Source of the DNA: Gymnogyps californianus
Lineage: Eukaryota > Chordata > Aves > Accipitriformes > Cathartidae
DNA: 64,000 nt
Assembly (NCBI RefSeq): GCF_018139145.2
Contig: NC_059471.1
Span: 82,296,520 to 82,360,519, forward strand
Direction: 5' to 3'
Part shown: one piece after another, positions 25,801-35,916 of the stretch
Layout: each line of letters begins with the position of its first letter
How positions within the stretch are numbered: position 1 is the first letter of the stretch
Translations under genes and position numbers: made by a program
The notes under the pieces: generated by a model
Databases searched by the model: none
The model's input: the letters and a program-made list of their open reading frames with translations, nothing else
What the model was told of the DNA's origin: nothing

Positions 25801-28800
25801 GCATTTTGTTGTATTCTATCAACTACTTGCTGATGGCAATGCGAATTTTTGATAGACTGCAGAGCGTGAGGGAGGATGGATTTTCCAGCAGTGGGAACGG
25901 CAGTATTTGCTGAGGCATCTCTTTGTCAGCTCTGAGCCATTAATAATGGTGAGTGATATTTGGAAATATGAGCAAAAAGATGCTTTTAGATGGGGAGGGT
26001 TTGGTGGGAGTGACGGAAAGAAGAAAGCGTTTTTCTGTGTGCTCTTATATCTTCGGAGGAAGGGCAGGATCTGTTTGCGATGTGAAAATAAGGCTGTAGT
26101 GTGAAACATGGCAAAAATGGGCTTCCAGCTTTTTTAACTAGATTGTTTTTCAGTGTACAGAGTCTGACATGGCTTGTTCTTGTCCATCCATGCACATGAA
26201 CATCTCTTTCGAAAAGAATAAAAAACCTCTGTCAGCAGGTGGAGTGTTCCAGGGGTCCTGTTTCAGCAGTGCCATAGAGCAAAAATTGCTTGAAAAAATA
26301 TGGGAGTGAAGCCTGCTCATCCATAGCTTTGTCTGTGGGTAGGATCATACCTTTTCATTACAGTTTTTTTTTTTTTCCCATTATTTTTAGTTGAAAACTT
26401 AGGACTCTAGTGATATTTATGCTGGTTATAACTTCTTTCTGTAAACTTTTTGCCTCTATTCTTAGGTATTTTGTACTGAAACATGAAAACTGAAAGGGAA
26501 AACTTGCAGAAAACGTAGATAGCTGAACAAGAGTTTGACTAGTCAGTTTGTTTGAAACGTTGAAAAAATGTATATGGAGACATTAAAGCTGATTCTAGAA
26601 CTTTCCAGCTTGGTTTCACTGTTTATTCTAGTTTGGTTTTAAACTTTGATGGAATTATTACTGTTTGTTATAATTATTATTTAAGAATAAATATTCTAAA
26701 ACGTTATTAGATGAGAGGCAAAAAAAAAAAGTTCCACAGCAATTTCCAGGAGAACTTTAATTTGAATAATAATTTTAATAGTGCATCCTAGAACTTATCC
26801 ATAACTGGGACTGCACCAGAGTGCCTGGGATGACAAATAATTTTTAGCTCTGAACCAGTTTCAGTTTGGACTCATGCCTGTTACATTTTCTAAGTGCAGA
26901 GCATGAGGATATGTGACAAGAATTTGGGTGCAGGAGAGCAGCATATCTATGGTTTGGAAGGAACAGTTGTCTTCCATAATGTGCAGTTTCTTAAATTAAA
27001 TGGAAGATTAAAATTTGAGCATTGAATTCCAGTATTGAGCTTTCTTGTTTTCAGAAGAGTGTTTTGATTTTCTCTTTTTATGCTTTGTGCTTGCAAACAA
27101 AAGAGGAGCTGCCTGCCTGCCTGTAAGAAGTAGATGAGAAACAATTTTATTTTTTTTTTTTCAGTGAATGAAGGTCTGTCAAAAGCGAAGTAAGAAGCTG
27201 GAAAACAAAATAATTATTTCCTCATCTTTTTTGCTTTGTTTTAGGAGCTATTTGTTAGAGGGCGATACCAAGTAAACCATCTGGGTTTGCAGAAAGTATT
27301 TAAGGTTTTTTTCCCTGTAGTTGGCCATTTTAATCTAAAATATAGATGTCTGCACAGTGACTGTTAAAAGCCACATTGCTGGTGTGTTACACGTGCTTGC
27401 CTAGGCCCTACAGTCCTTGCTTGTAAATACAAAATAGCAATTGTAGACCATCATACATATATATGTATGCATGTATGCTTTCTTTTAATATAGAAGCTAA
27501 ATGCTGACTTTTCCTCCGATGTGTTGCCTTACTGGCTGGCAGCTGCCCGGGTGATCAAGGTAAGATCAGGGCCATTGATGTCAGGGAGCGAGGTGGGCCC
27601 AGGCTGGCATCGGTTTAGGGTAATGTAATAAATAGCTATGACTTGTTCCTGGGAATTTCATGATTGCAGAAAAATTACAGGGCGACATGCAGTGGTTTTT
27701 ATTTGTTTGTTTTAAAACTTGGTACTATCATTTTCTTTCAGTAAGTGCCTGGAAAAATACTACCTGGAAGACACAGCAGTCTTGAACATTATTTTATTTA
27801 TTACAAGCAGCAACAGCAATATCCTCCCCAAACCTCATTGCTTCTGTATTAAAACTAGTTTAGAGCTCACTACATGGCTTCGGGCAGCTGAGCCACGTGG
27901 CACAGGAAGCCTGTCAGTGTGGTATTTGGTACCCTTGTAGGTGTATGCGCTTGGCCCCTGGAAACATGAACGTCCAGCCTTGGCAAGGACTAAAATCCCA
28001 GCATTTATGCTCTGGTTACGCCTGTGATTGACCAGTGCTGCCCTACTTCATTTGCTGTAGCAAACCCTAACCTTACCCCTTCTTGCACAAGTGAAACTAC
28101 ATCTCGGTATGGGAAGTGTGTTAACTAACAGCTGCAACTGTGGTCTTTAGAGATGAGGCTCGGGTCTGCTCGCATTATGTCCATACAAATAAAAAGAGAA
28201 AGCAAAATCAGGTCACACATGGTGCTTTTTCCCCTTGGCTGAGTGGGCCTTGGCAGTGAAGAGACCGTCCTGGTTAGAGTCAAGCAGTTCTCCCTCGCAA
28301 GGCAGGTCTAGATGCGTGTTTTTGTTAGCCTGGCTTCCTGAATCTGGCAATTTTTTTTTTATAGCTACTGATGCAAGGCCAAGGATCTTTGGTGGCTGCA
28401 GCCTCTTCTTTTTAGAAACATATTAAAACAGAACAAAACCACGACCTTGTTAAATCCGAATCCTGATGTCATTGGTTGCAATAAAGCTTGAGTAACATGA
28501 CTACCTCTTTCAATGTTTGCAGTTTCTGTTTGGGAGCAGTGGGATATCTGTCTGTCTCCTTACCTAGCCATGAACTATATAGCTGTAAAAAGGCATTAAA
28601 GGTATTCATAATACCCCCTATACCGTGACTGGTGTGGGGTCAAGACCAGATCTGAGGGAAGTGCAATATTTACTCTTAATCTGATGTTTTCTTTTCTGAG
28701 CAAAGTTTATTATTTTAGTTAATCTGCTAGGTTTTCTGAGATAAGTACATAAAGTGGTATGCTGGTTTAACAAAGGCAGCTAAGGTGTGGTCTTGCACAA

Positions 28801-31631
28801 AGCTGGTTTAAGTATCTCCTTTGCCAACTTCCTGGGTTCAGGCTCTCTTTTCTCCAGAGCTTCACCTCTGCTGAGTACTACGTTGCTTGTATTGTAATGA
28901 TGTAAAGGGATGGTAGGAGTAGAGAGGGACTACATTGTGCTGGACACTGGCAGTGGAATAACAACCAGATTGTGGTATTCCCCTGGCTGCTTAAAGATCA
29001 GCAGTTCCCTTTATATCCTTTCCAGTTTAAACTCTTATCAGAGGCATTTATGGTATACTTTGGTAGCCCATGTAAAGTTTTCCAAAATTCATTCCAAGCT
29101 AGATATTGATGTTCTTTAAGTCTTCCGTCTCTTTAGGGAGAATTAAAGGCAACTTCTGTGTGAATTGTTTCTTGGCTCTTCTAGCAAGAAGGAACTGGAC
29201 ATACCTTTTTTTTTATTGTGCTATTGCAAAATTTGGAAAAATAACATGTAGAAGCTGGGTGGAAGCATGGCTGACAGCCATTACATTTCAGAGATGAGAC
29301 CCTTTGAGTTTGGTTGGTACTTTTTAAAGAAGGTTTTTGCGTAGAGGTTTGTGAAAGCAAAGGCACAGAACTTGCTATCACAAGTTGGAAAATGAAATTT
29401 ATTGCTAAAAACCATGGTGTAAGCTGGTTTTACTCAGATGAATAACTCGATCTAGAGAGGAGTTCTCATGGGAAGGTTGTCACTGGAGGGGGATGAGAGA
29501 AGGAGGATCTCTGGACCTCTTACGCTGTTTCAGAAGAAGGATTAAAATAAACGATGCATTTCCTTGTTTATGGTCTCGAAGAGCAGAGTTCAGTAACCTC
29601 CTAGAGCCTGCTGTTTTCAGCAGTGAAATCTCGCCTTTACACCAAGGCTAGTAGAGGAGCTTTGTTCAGGGTGGTGTGCAAGGAAGGCAGTGTCACAGCA
29701 TAGGGTGATACAGGTCTGCCCGTTTATAACTGGGGCTTGTCAGCCTTTCCAAAATGTATAATATGGCTAAATGAAGAAACTTCAAAACATCAGGTCCAAC
29801 AGAGCTTTTTTTGTAGGAGTCTGTGTACTGTTGTTTGTTCTTACTGCCATCGGTCCTCGTGGTGCTGTCATGTAAATCAGCGGCTGACAGGTCTTTCTCG
29901 TTTATATCACTTGCAGCAATTCATTAGCTCTGTCTTATCCAAAGGGCTTTTATTTTTGGCTTCACAGTCCTTTAATGTGCTTCTTTCTGGCACTGACCCA
30001 TGACTCTGGGTCTGTCTCTCAGATCCAGCTTGAAAATGTGTTTTCCTACAGGGAATGAATACAGTGGAAATTCATCCAGTTTGTCCAGAGACTTATACCT
30101 GAGACTTGCTGGCATGTCCTGTGAACCTGGACTTCTTTTCGGATGATTTCTTTAGTGAAACTGTAGTATGGAAATGGGTGCTAATGACTTTACAGACAGC
30201 ACAGACTCTTACTAGCTAGTAGGTGCATTACATAATTTTAAAAGTACACTATAATACATTGCAACATGGGCATCTCGCTAACAAGAGCTGCCAAGCTTTG
30301 GCATAAGATACTCCATTTAAGATACTCACCGACAGACTCCGTCACAAACTTCTCTTAATTTAATTCATGTTTACCTGTCTCCTCTATAACTTAACTGCAT
30401 TATGAAAAGCTTCCTTATCTTTCTGTTAGTAGCAAGCTATCCAGTAATAGCAGACTTGCACGTGACACCGATGAGTAAGTATCATTTAGGTAAACTAAAT
30501 ATATTTAGAGGGGCCTCTCACAGTCGTTGACATGCTAGGTTTAGAGAGCAGGAGCTGAGTGATGGATTTAGGTACGGAGGTGTAGGAGAGTGTGCCTGGA
30601 AATTTAAGTGAGAAGTCATCTGCAGCAGTAGGTAAGAAGGGTCCTCAGTGATGTTAATGCACAGAAAGGCCTCCAAAGTCCGTTCTCCCTGCATGTCCCA
30701 TAGTCAAGGGAGAGAAAATGGCTCTTCCAAAAGGGAGTTCACTGCCCAAGCCGGATAGCAGCTGCTACATCCCACTCCTTGGAAGAGCCTCTTTTTCTTT
30801 GTCAGCGATAGATCAAGCTAAAGAGGACAAGCATCACTAAACCAAAGGTTGCTTTTCTGAATACCTCCCACAGGCTCTCCGAGGGCAGCATTCAAATGAA
30901 ATATGTAAGAAGCACTTAGGATTTCTAAAAGACGTTGAGAGCCGTCTGCTCTCTCTGGGTTTGCTTGGATTTCAGAAGGGGGAAGAAACAGTGCAGTGGA
31001 GATGTGCGCATATGAGATCAAGTGGGGGAAAAAATGGGATAAAAAATGTATTACTTTTTTCTGAGACTGGCTGTCTGGTCTGTAACATCCTTCTCCATAC
31101 TGTGAATGTGTCTGAAAGAGAGTTTCAGACAGCATTGAAATGTTTGCTGTAAGAAGTTTAAAATTCCTTGTCTGTTTAAAAAGAACAAGCAGCGGGAAGG
31201 AAAAGGAGAGGAGTGGTAGGTGTTGGAAGTAGGATTGCAGAAAGGGCACCTCTGCATGTGAGGCTTCTGAAAAGGCACCTTGGCTGAGGTGAGCGGTGGT
31301 TGGTTTAGATGGATGTTTGCTAAGAGAAATTGTATCGTGAGGGATGGACTTACATTTAACTCGGCTGGATAAAGGCAACAGTATGACTTTGGTTCTCTCT
31401 GTTTTCACACAAACTTTTAGTACTACTTAACATTACTTGCGATCGTTGGTTGCCTCTTCAGTAAATGAAGTGCATCTTTGTGGCCCCCTTAGTGCAGATA
31501 AATAATTTTCCAGAGTTTTCTGTCTGAGACTGGGTCATTTCACACTCAAGTGTGTTCACATTTCCCATGCAGTTCGAGTCATTGGCAGCAAGTGTAATTG
31601 GGTAATATTTTTGTCTAAATTGATTTGGTTT
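22873..31631. other. Host non-coding DNA, no gene recognised
   Basis: No gene recognised. An AT-rich tract with TA repeats and a short CA run lies at about 25060-25123. A (CCTG)-like run lies at about 27109-27124. A T-run lies at about 26366-26378. The 196-codon minus-strand frame at 30818-31408 is the longest here, but it has no domain and no biased composition, so I treat it as chance. Confidence 0.55.
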
Positions 31632-32214
31632 TGTCGTGGTTTAACCCCAGCCGGCAGCTAAGCACCACGCAGCCGCTTGCTCACTGCCCCCCCACCCCTG
31701 GGATGGGGGAGAGAATCAGGAAAAAAACTCGTGAGTTGAGATAAAGACAGTTTAATAGGACAGAAAGGAATGAAAAACAATGATAATGATAATAATAATA
31801 ATATGACAATAGCAATACTAAAAGAATTAAACTATACAAAGTAAGTGGTGCACAATGCAATTGCTCACCACTCGTTGACCGATGCCCAGTTAGTTCCCGA
31901 GCCGCGATCCCCCCTCCCAGTTAACTCCCCCCAGTTTATATACTGGGCATGATGTCATATGGTATGGAATAGCTCTTTGGCCAGTTTGGGTCAGCTGTCC
32001 TGATGGTGTCCCCTCCCAGCTTCTTGTGCCCCTCCAGCCTTCTTGCTGGCTGGGCACGAGAAGCTGAAAAATCCTTGACTTAGTATAAACACTACTTAGC
32101 AACAACTAAAAACATCGGTGTGTTATCAACATTCTTTTCCTACTAAATCCAAAACACAGCACTATACCAGCTACTAGGAAGAAAATTAACTCTGTCCTAG
32201 CCGAAACCAGGACA
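31632..32214 (-). repeat. 3' LTR of the ERV
   Basis: 583 bp, identical to the 5' LTR outside 31911-31930. In that block a best alignment gives four substitutions and two single-base gaps. The same block contains CCCAGTTA (31916-31923), an exact copy of the CCCAGTTA 31 bp away at 31885-31892. Confidence 0.95.
31751..31756 (-). terminator. Putative poly(A) signal ATTAAA in the 3' LTR
   Basis: ATTAAA on the minus strand, about 180 bases downstream of the LTR TATA box, is the only poly(A)-signal-like hexamer I see in the transcribed part of the LTR. It would define the R/U5 boundary shortly downstream. Confidence 0.45.
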
Positions 32215-32230
32215 GTATCCACCCCTTATT
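32215..32230 (-). promoter_or_regulatory. Polypurine tract next to the 3' LTR
   Basis: AGAATAAGGGGTGGATAC on the minus strand directly abuts the 3' LTR, with a purine-rich core AAGGGGTGGA. This is the expected position of the plus-strand primer for reverse transcription, though the tract is interrupted and short. Confidence 0.65.
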
Positions 32231-32728
32231 CTATACCATCTACATCACGTCCAGGTCCCACACTTCCCAATGCATTTTCAATTAATCACCACCGCTTTTG
32301 CTGCCTTTTAATACATATACACACAGATATCATTCCCTTAATGTATAAGCCTTTACAATGTCCATTTAAAATGTTCGTTGAGTTAATTCAGTCCATGACT
32401 TTGGACTCCATCTATCATAACAGTCTGTCTGGGCAGGAGGGATGGTGTGAAGTCCGCTCAGTCGGCAGAGCAGGATCCGGCTTTGGTGCAGTGCAGCGGG
32501 CAGATGACATTGGGCGCAGCAGGAGGATGGTGTGTAGTGTTGGATTGTTGCATGCTGCAGTCAGTCCTGGTTCCATCACTACTGCACTTCGCTCGGTTTT
32601 ATCAAAGTTCATTCTTTATTAATCTAGATAATTCATACTGTAATACTGTTGATATAGCATATAACAACTATAGTAATGATGACATACAATGGCAGGGTTA
32701 TATAGCAATTAACATAATACAATTTAAT
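32231..32728 (-). other. ERV 3' region without env
   Basis: About 500 bp between the integrase stop and the polypurine tract. No env-like frame, signal peptide or membrane anchor is visible. The largest minus-strand ATG frame is 65 codons (32415-32612), Pro/Ser/Thr-rich and not recognised. It could be an untranslated region, a decayed accessory gene or chance. The part next to integrase is AT-rich and the middle is GC-rich. Confidence 0.6.
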
Positions 32729-33427
32729 TCACTGGCTATTCTCACCTAAAATCAAATCCCCTTGAGGCACACATCGGACTTCCCCGTCCTTCCGCATCAC
32801 CCACCAAGTGCACCCAGGTCCTTGAGCAAAAGCAATCCCACGAATGGGTTTTCCTTTGCCTGAGGCAGGAGTAACCCAGACTGTCTTCCCTAGCATATTT
32901 TTTATGTGCACTACAGGGACCTTATCCCCTTCTACAGTACGTAAAAGTTCTGATTGGGCAGGGCCAGCCCGATTGGCAGATCCTCTAGTGTTGACTAACC
33001 AGGTGGCCTTTGCTAAATGTGTATCCCAATGTTTAAAGGTCCCACCACCCATTGCTTTCAATGTAGTCTTTAACAATCCATTGTATCGCTCGATTTTCCC
33101 GGAGGCTGGTGCATGATAGGGGATGTGATACACCCACTCAATGCCGTGCTCTTTGGCCCAGGTGTCTATGAGATTGTTTCTGAAATGTGTCCCGTTGTCT
33201 GACTCAATTCTTTCTGGGGTACCATGTCGCCATAAGATTTGCTTCTCAAGGCCCAGGATAGTGTTCCGGGCGGTGGCATGGGGCACGGGATATGTTTCCA
33301 GCCAGCCGGTGGTTGCTTCCACCATTGTAAGCACATGGCGCTTGCCTTGGCGGGTTTGTGGGAGTGTGATGTAGTCAATCTGCCAGGCCTCTCCATATTT
33401 ATATTTCAGCCATCGTCCCCATACCAA
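32729..33427 (-). pseudogene. pol: ERV integrase catalytic core and C-terminal domain, out of frame with pol
   Basis: A 232-codon frame overlaps the end of the preceding pol frame by 22 bp and is offset from it. It carries the full D,D35E triad: D18 (QIDYI), D77 (ESDNGTHF) and E113 (GKIERYNG), with 35 residues between the last two. A C-terminal part ends CVPQGDLILGENSQ and would hold the DNA-binding region. The frame begins at a TTG, not an ATG, so it is a continuation of pol cut off by a frame change near 33415-33427 rather than a separate gene. No classic slippery heptamer is visible at the junction, so a mutation or sequence error is more likely than programmed frameshifting. Confidence 0.9.
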
Positions 33428-35913
33428 AGAGGCTTTAACCGCTTGGCTTGCTTAATTGCAGCGCATGTTTCACATTCATGGATGACCTGTGCGATAGTGT
33501 CCATGGTCAAATCCACCCCTCGATCACGAGCCCATCTATATGTTGCATCTCTTCCCTGATGACCTGAAGTGTCATGGGCCCACCGAGCTAAAAATAATTC
33601 ACCCTTATGTTGCCAATCCAAATCCACCTGAGCTACTTCAATCCTAGCAGCCTTGTCTACCTGTTGATTGTTTTGATGTTCTTCAGTGGCCCGGCTCTTG
33701 GGTACGTGGGCATCTACATGACGTACTTTCACAACCAAGTTCTCTAGCCGGGCAGCAATATCTTGCCACAATGGGGCAGCCCAGATGGGTTTACCTCTGC
33801 GTTGCCAGTTACTCCGCTTCCATTGCTGCAACCACCCCCACAGAGCATTTGCCACCATCCATGAATCGGTATAGAGATAAAGTATTGGCCATTTTTCTCG
33901 TTCAGCCATGTCTAAAGCCAGCTGGATGGCTTTCACCTCTGCAAACTGACTCGATTCACCTTCTCCTTCTGCAGTTTCTGCAACTTGTCGTATAGGACTC
34001 CATACAGCCGCCTTCCACCTCCGATGCTTTCCTACAATGCGACAGGACCCATCAGTGAACAGGGCATATTGCCTCTCATTTTCTGGCAGTTTATTATACA
34101 GTGGGGCCTCTTCAGCACGCGTTACCTCCTCCTCTGGTGATATTCCAAAATCTTTGCCTTCTGGCCAGTCTGTGATCACTTCCAGAATTCCTGGGCGACT
34201 AAGGTTTCCTATTCGACTTCGTTGTGTGATCAGTGCAACCCACTTACTCCACGTAGCATCAGTTGCATGATGTGTAGAAGGGACCTTCCCTTTGAACATC
34301 CAGCCTAGCACTGGCAGTCGGGGTGCCAACAGGAGCTGTGTTTCAGTACCAACCATTTCTGAAGCAGCTCGAACTCCTTCATATGCTGCTAATATCTCCT
34401 TTTCAGTTGGAGTATAGCGGGCCTCAGATCCTCGATATCCCCGACTCCAAAACCCTAGAGGTCGACCTCGGGTCTCCCCAGGTGCTTTCTGCCAGAGGCT
34501 CCAGGTAGGGCCATTCTCCCCGGCTGCGGTGTAGAGCACATTTTTAATATCTGGTCCTGCCCGGACCGGCCCAAGGGCTACTGCATGAACTATCTCCCGT
34601 TCAATCTGTTCAAAGGCTTGTTGTTGTTCAGGGCCCCATTTAAAATCGTTCTTCTTCCGGGTCACTTGATAGAGAGGGCTTACAATCAGACTATAATTTG
34701 GAATGTGCATTCTCCAAAAACCTACAACACCTAAGAAAGCTTGTGTTTCCTGTTTACTAGTCGGTGGAGACATAGCTGCTATTTTGTTGATCACATCCAT
34801 TGGGATATGACGACGTCCGTCTTGCCATTTTATTCCTAAAAACTGAATCTCCTGTGCGGGTCCCTTCACCTTACTTTGTTTTATGGCAAAACCGGCTTTC
34901 AGAAGAATTTGGATTATTTTCTCCCCTTTCTCAAAAACTTCTTCTGCTGTGTTGCCCCATACGATGATGTCATCAATGTACTGCAGGTGTTCTGGAGCTC
35001 CACCTTTTTCCAGTGCATTTTGGATCAGTCCATGGCAAATGGTGGGGCTGTGTTTCCACCCCTGGGGCAGTCGATTCCAGGTGTACTGGACGCCCCTCCA
35101 AGTGAAAGCAAACTGTGGCCGGCATTCTGCTGCCAAAGGGATTGAGAAAAATGCATTGGCAATATCAATTGTGGCGTACCACTTGGCTGCCTTTGACTCC
35201 AGTTCATATTGAAGTTCTAGCATGTCTGGTACAGCAGCACTCAGCGGTGGCGTGACTTCATTCAGGCCACGATAGTCTACTGTTAGTCTCCATTCTCCAT
35301 TAGACTTTCGCACTGGCCATATGGGGCTGTTAAAGGGTGAGCGAGTCCTGCTGATTACTCCTTGGCTCTCCAGTCGATGAATCAGGTTATGGATGGGAAT
35401 CAGGGAGTCTCGGTTGGTGCGATATTGCCGCCGGTGCACCGTTGTGGTAGCGATTGGCACCTGTTGTTCTTCAACCCTCAGCAACCCCACAACCGAAGGG
35501 TCCTCAGAGAGACCAGGTAAGGTGGACAACTGTTCAATTCCCTCTGTCTCCAAGGCAGCTATACCAAAAGCCCACCGATACCCCTTTGGATCTTTAAAAT
35601 ACCCTCTCCTGAGATAGTCTATGCCAAGGATGCATGGGGCCTCTGGGCCAGTCACAATGGGGTGTTTCTGCCACTCATTCCCAGTTAGGCTTATTTCAGC
35701 CTCCAATACAGTTAGCTGTTGAGATCCCCCTGTCACACCAGAAATACAGATGGGTTCTGCCCCTTCATAACTTGATGGCATTAGAGTACACTGTGCACCA
35801 GTATCCACTAGAGCCTTATACTCCTGTGGGTGTGATGTGCCAGGCCATCGAATCCACACAGTCCAATAAACCCGGTTGTCCCTTTCCTCCACCTGGCTGG
35901 AGGCAGGGCCCCT
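33406..35913 (-). CDS. pol: ERV Pro-Pol: protease, reverse transcriptase, RNase H, integrase zinc finger
   Basis: Open in the gag frame directly after the gag UAG, with no ATG at its start, so it should be made as Gag-Pol. Counting from the GTG at 35892: aspartic protease with DTG at 30-32; reverse transcriptase from about 155 to 400, with the first catalytic Asp in TIDIAN (D243) and YIDD at 305-308; a connection region; RNase H at about 608-750, with D614 (FTDGS), E652, D676 (YTDS) and a late Asp near 746; then the integrase HHCC zinc finger (H773, H778, C807, C810). All catalytic residues I can check are present. The frame stops at 33406, just before the integrase core, which continues in another frame. 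Overall the copy looks intact up to that break. Confidence 0.93.
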   Translation of the reverse strand, partial: RGPASSQVEERDNRVYWTVWIRWPGTSHPQEYKALVDTGAQCTLMPSSYEGAEPICISGVTGGSQQLTVLEAEISLTGNEWQKHPIVTGPEAPCILGIDYLRRGYFKDPKGYRWAFGIAALETEGIEQLSTLPGLSEDPSVVGLLRVEEQQVPIATTTVHRRQYRTNRDSLIPIHNLIHRLESQGVISRTRSPFNSPIWPVRKSNGEWRLTVDYRGLNEVTPPLSAAVPDMLELQYELESKAAKWYATIDIANAFFSIPLAAECRPQFAFTWRGVQYTWNRLPQGWKHSPTICHGLIQNALEKGGAPEHLQYIDDIIVWGNTAEEVFEKGEKIIQILLKAGFAIKQSKVKGPAQEIQFLGIKWQDGRRHIPMDVINKIAAMSPPTSKQETQAFLGVVGFWRMHIPNYSLIVSPLYQVTRKKNDFKWGPEQQQAFEQIEREIVHAVALGPVRAGPDIKNVLYTAAGENGPTWSLWQKAPGETRGRPLGFWSRGYRGSEARYTPTEKEILAAYEGVRAASEMVGTETQLLLAPRLPVLGWMFKGKVPSTHHATDATWSKWVALITQRSRIGNLSRPGILEVITDWPEGKDFGISPEEEVTRAEEAPLYNKLPENERQYALFTDGSCRIVGKHRRWKAAVWSPIRQVAETAEGEGESSQFAEVKAIQLALDMAEREKWPILYLYTDSWMVANALWGWLQQWKRSNWQRRGKPIWAAPLWQDIAARLENLVVKVRHVDAHVPKSRATEEHQNNQQVDKAARIEVAQVDLDWQHKGELFLARWAHDTSGHQGRDATYRWARDRGVDLTMDTIAQVIHECETCAAIKQAKRLKPLWYGDDG

Positions 35914-35916
35914 CTA
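35880..35916 (-). promoter_or_regulatory. Gag-Pol UAG junction with potential readthrough stem-loop
   Basis: gag ends in UAG (35914-35916) and pol continues in the same frame. Ten nt after the stop is a perfect 6-bp inverted repeat, CCTCCA (35898-35903) and TGGAGG (35886-35891), with a 6-nt loop GCCAGG. A further CCC/GGG pairing is possible outside it (35906-35908 with 35880-35882). This resembles the arrangement of gammaretroviral readthrough signals, where a structure a few bases downstream of UAG promotes Gag-Pol synthesis. Function here is inferred. Confidence 0.5.

Noticed and set aside
30818..31408. A 196-codon minus-strand frame just left of the ERV
   Set aside because: No domain, repeat or family resemblance; host flank sequence. 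Nothing beyond its length supports it.
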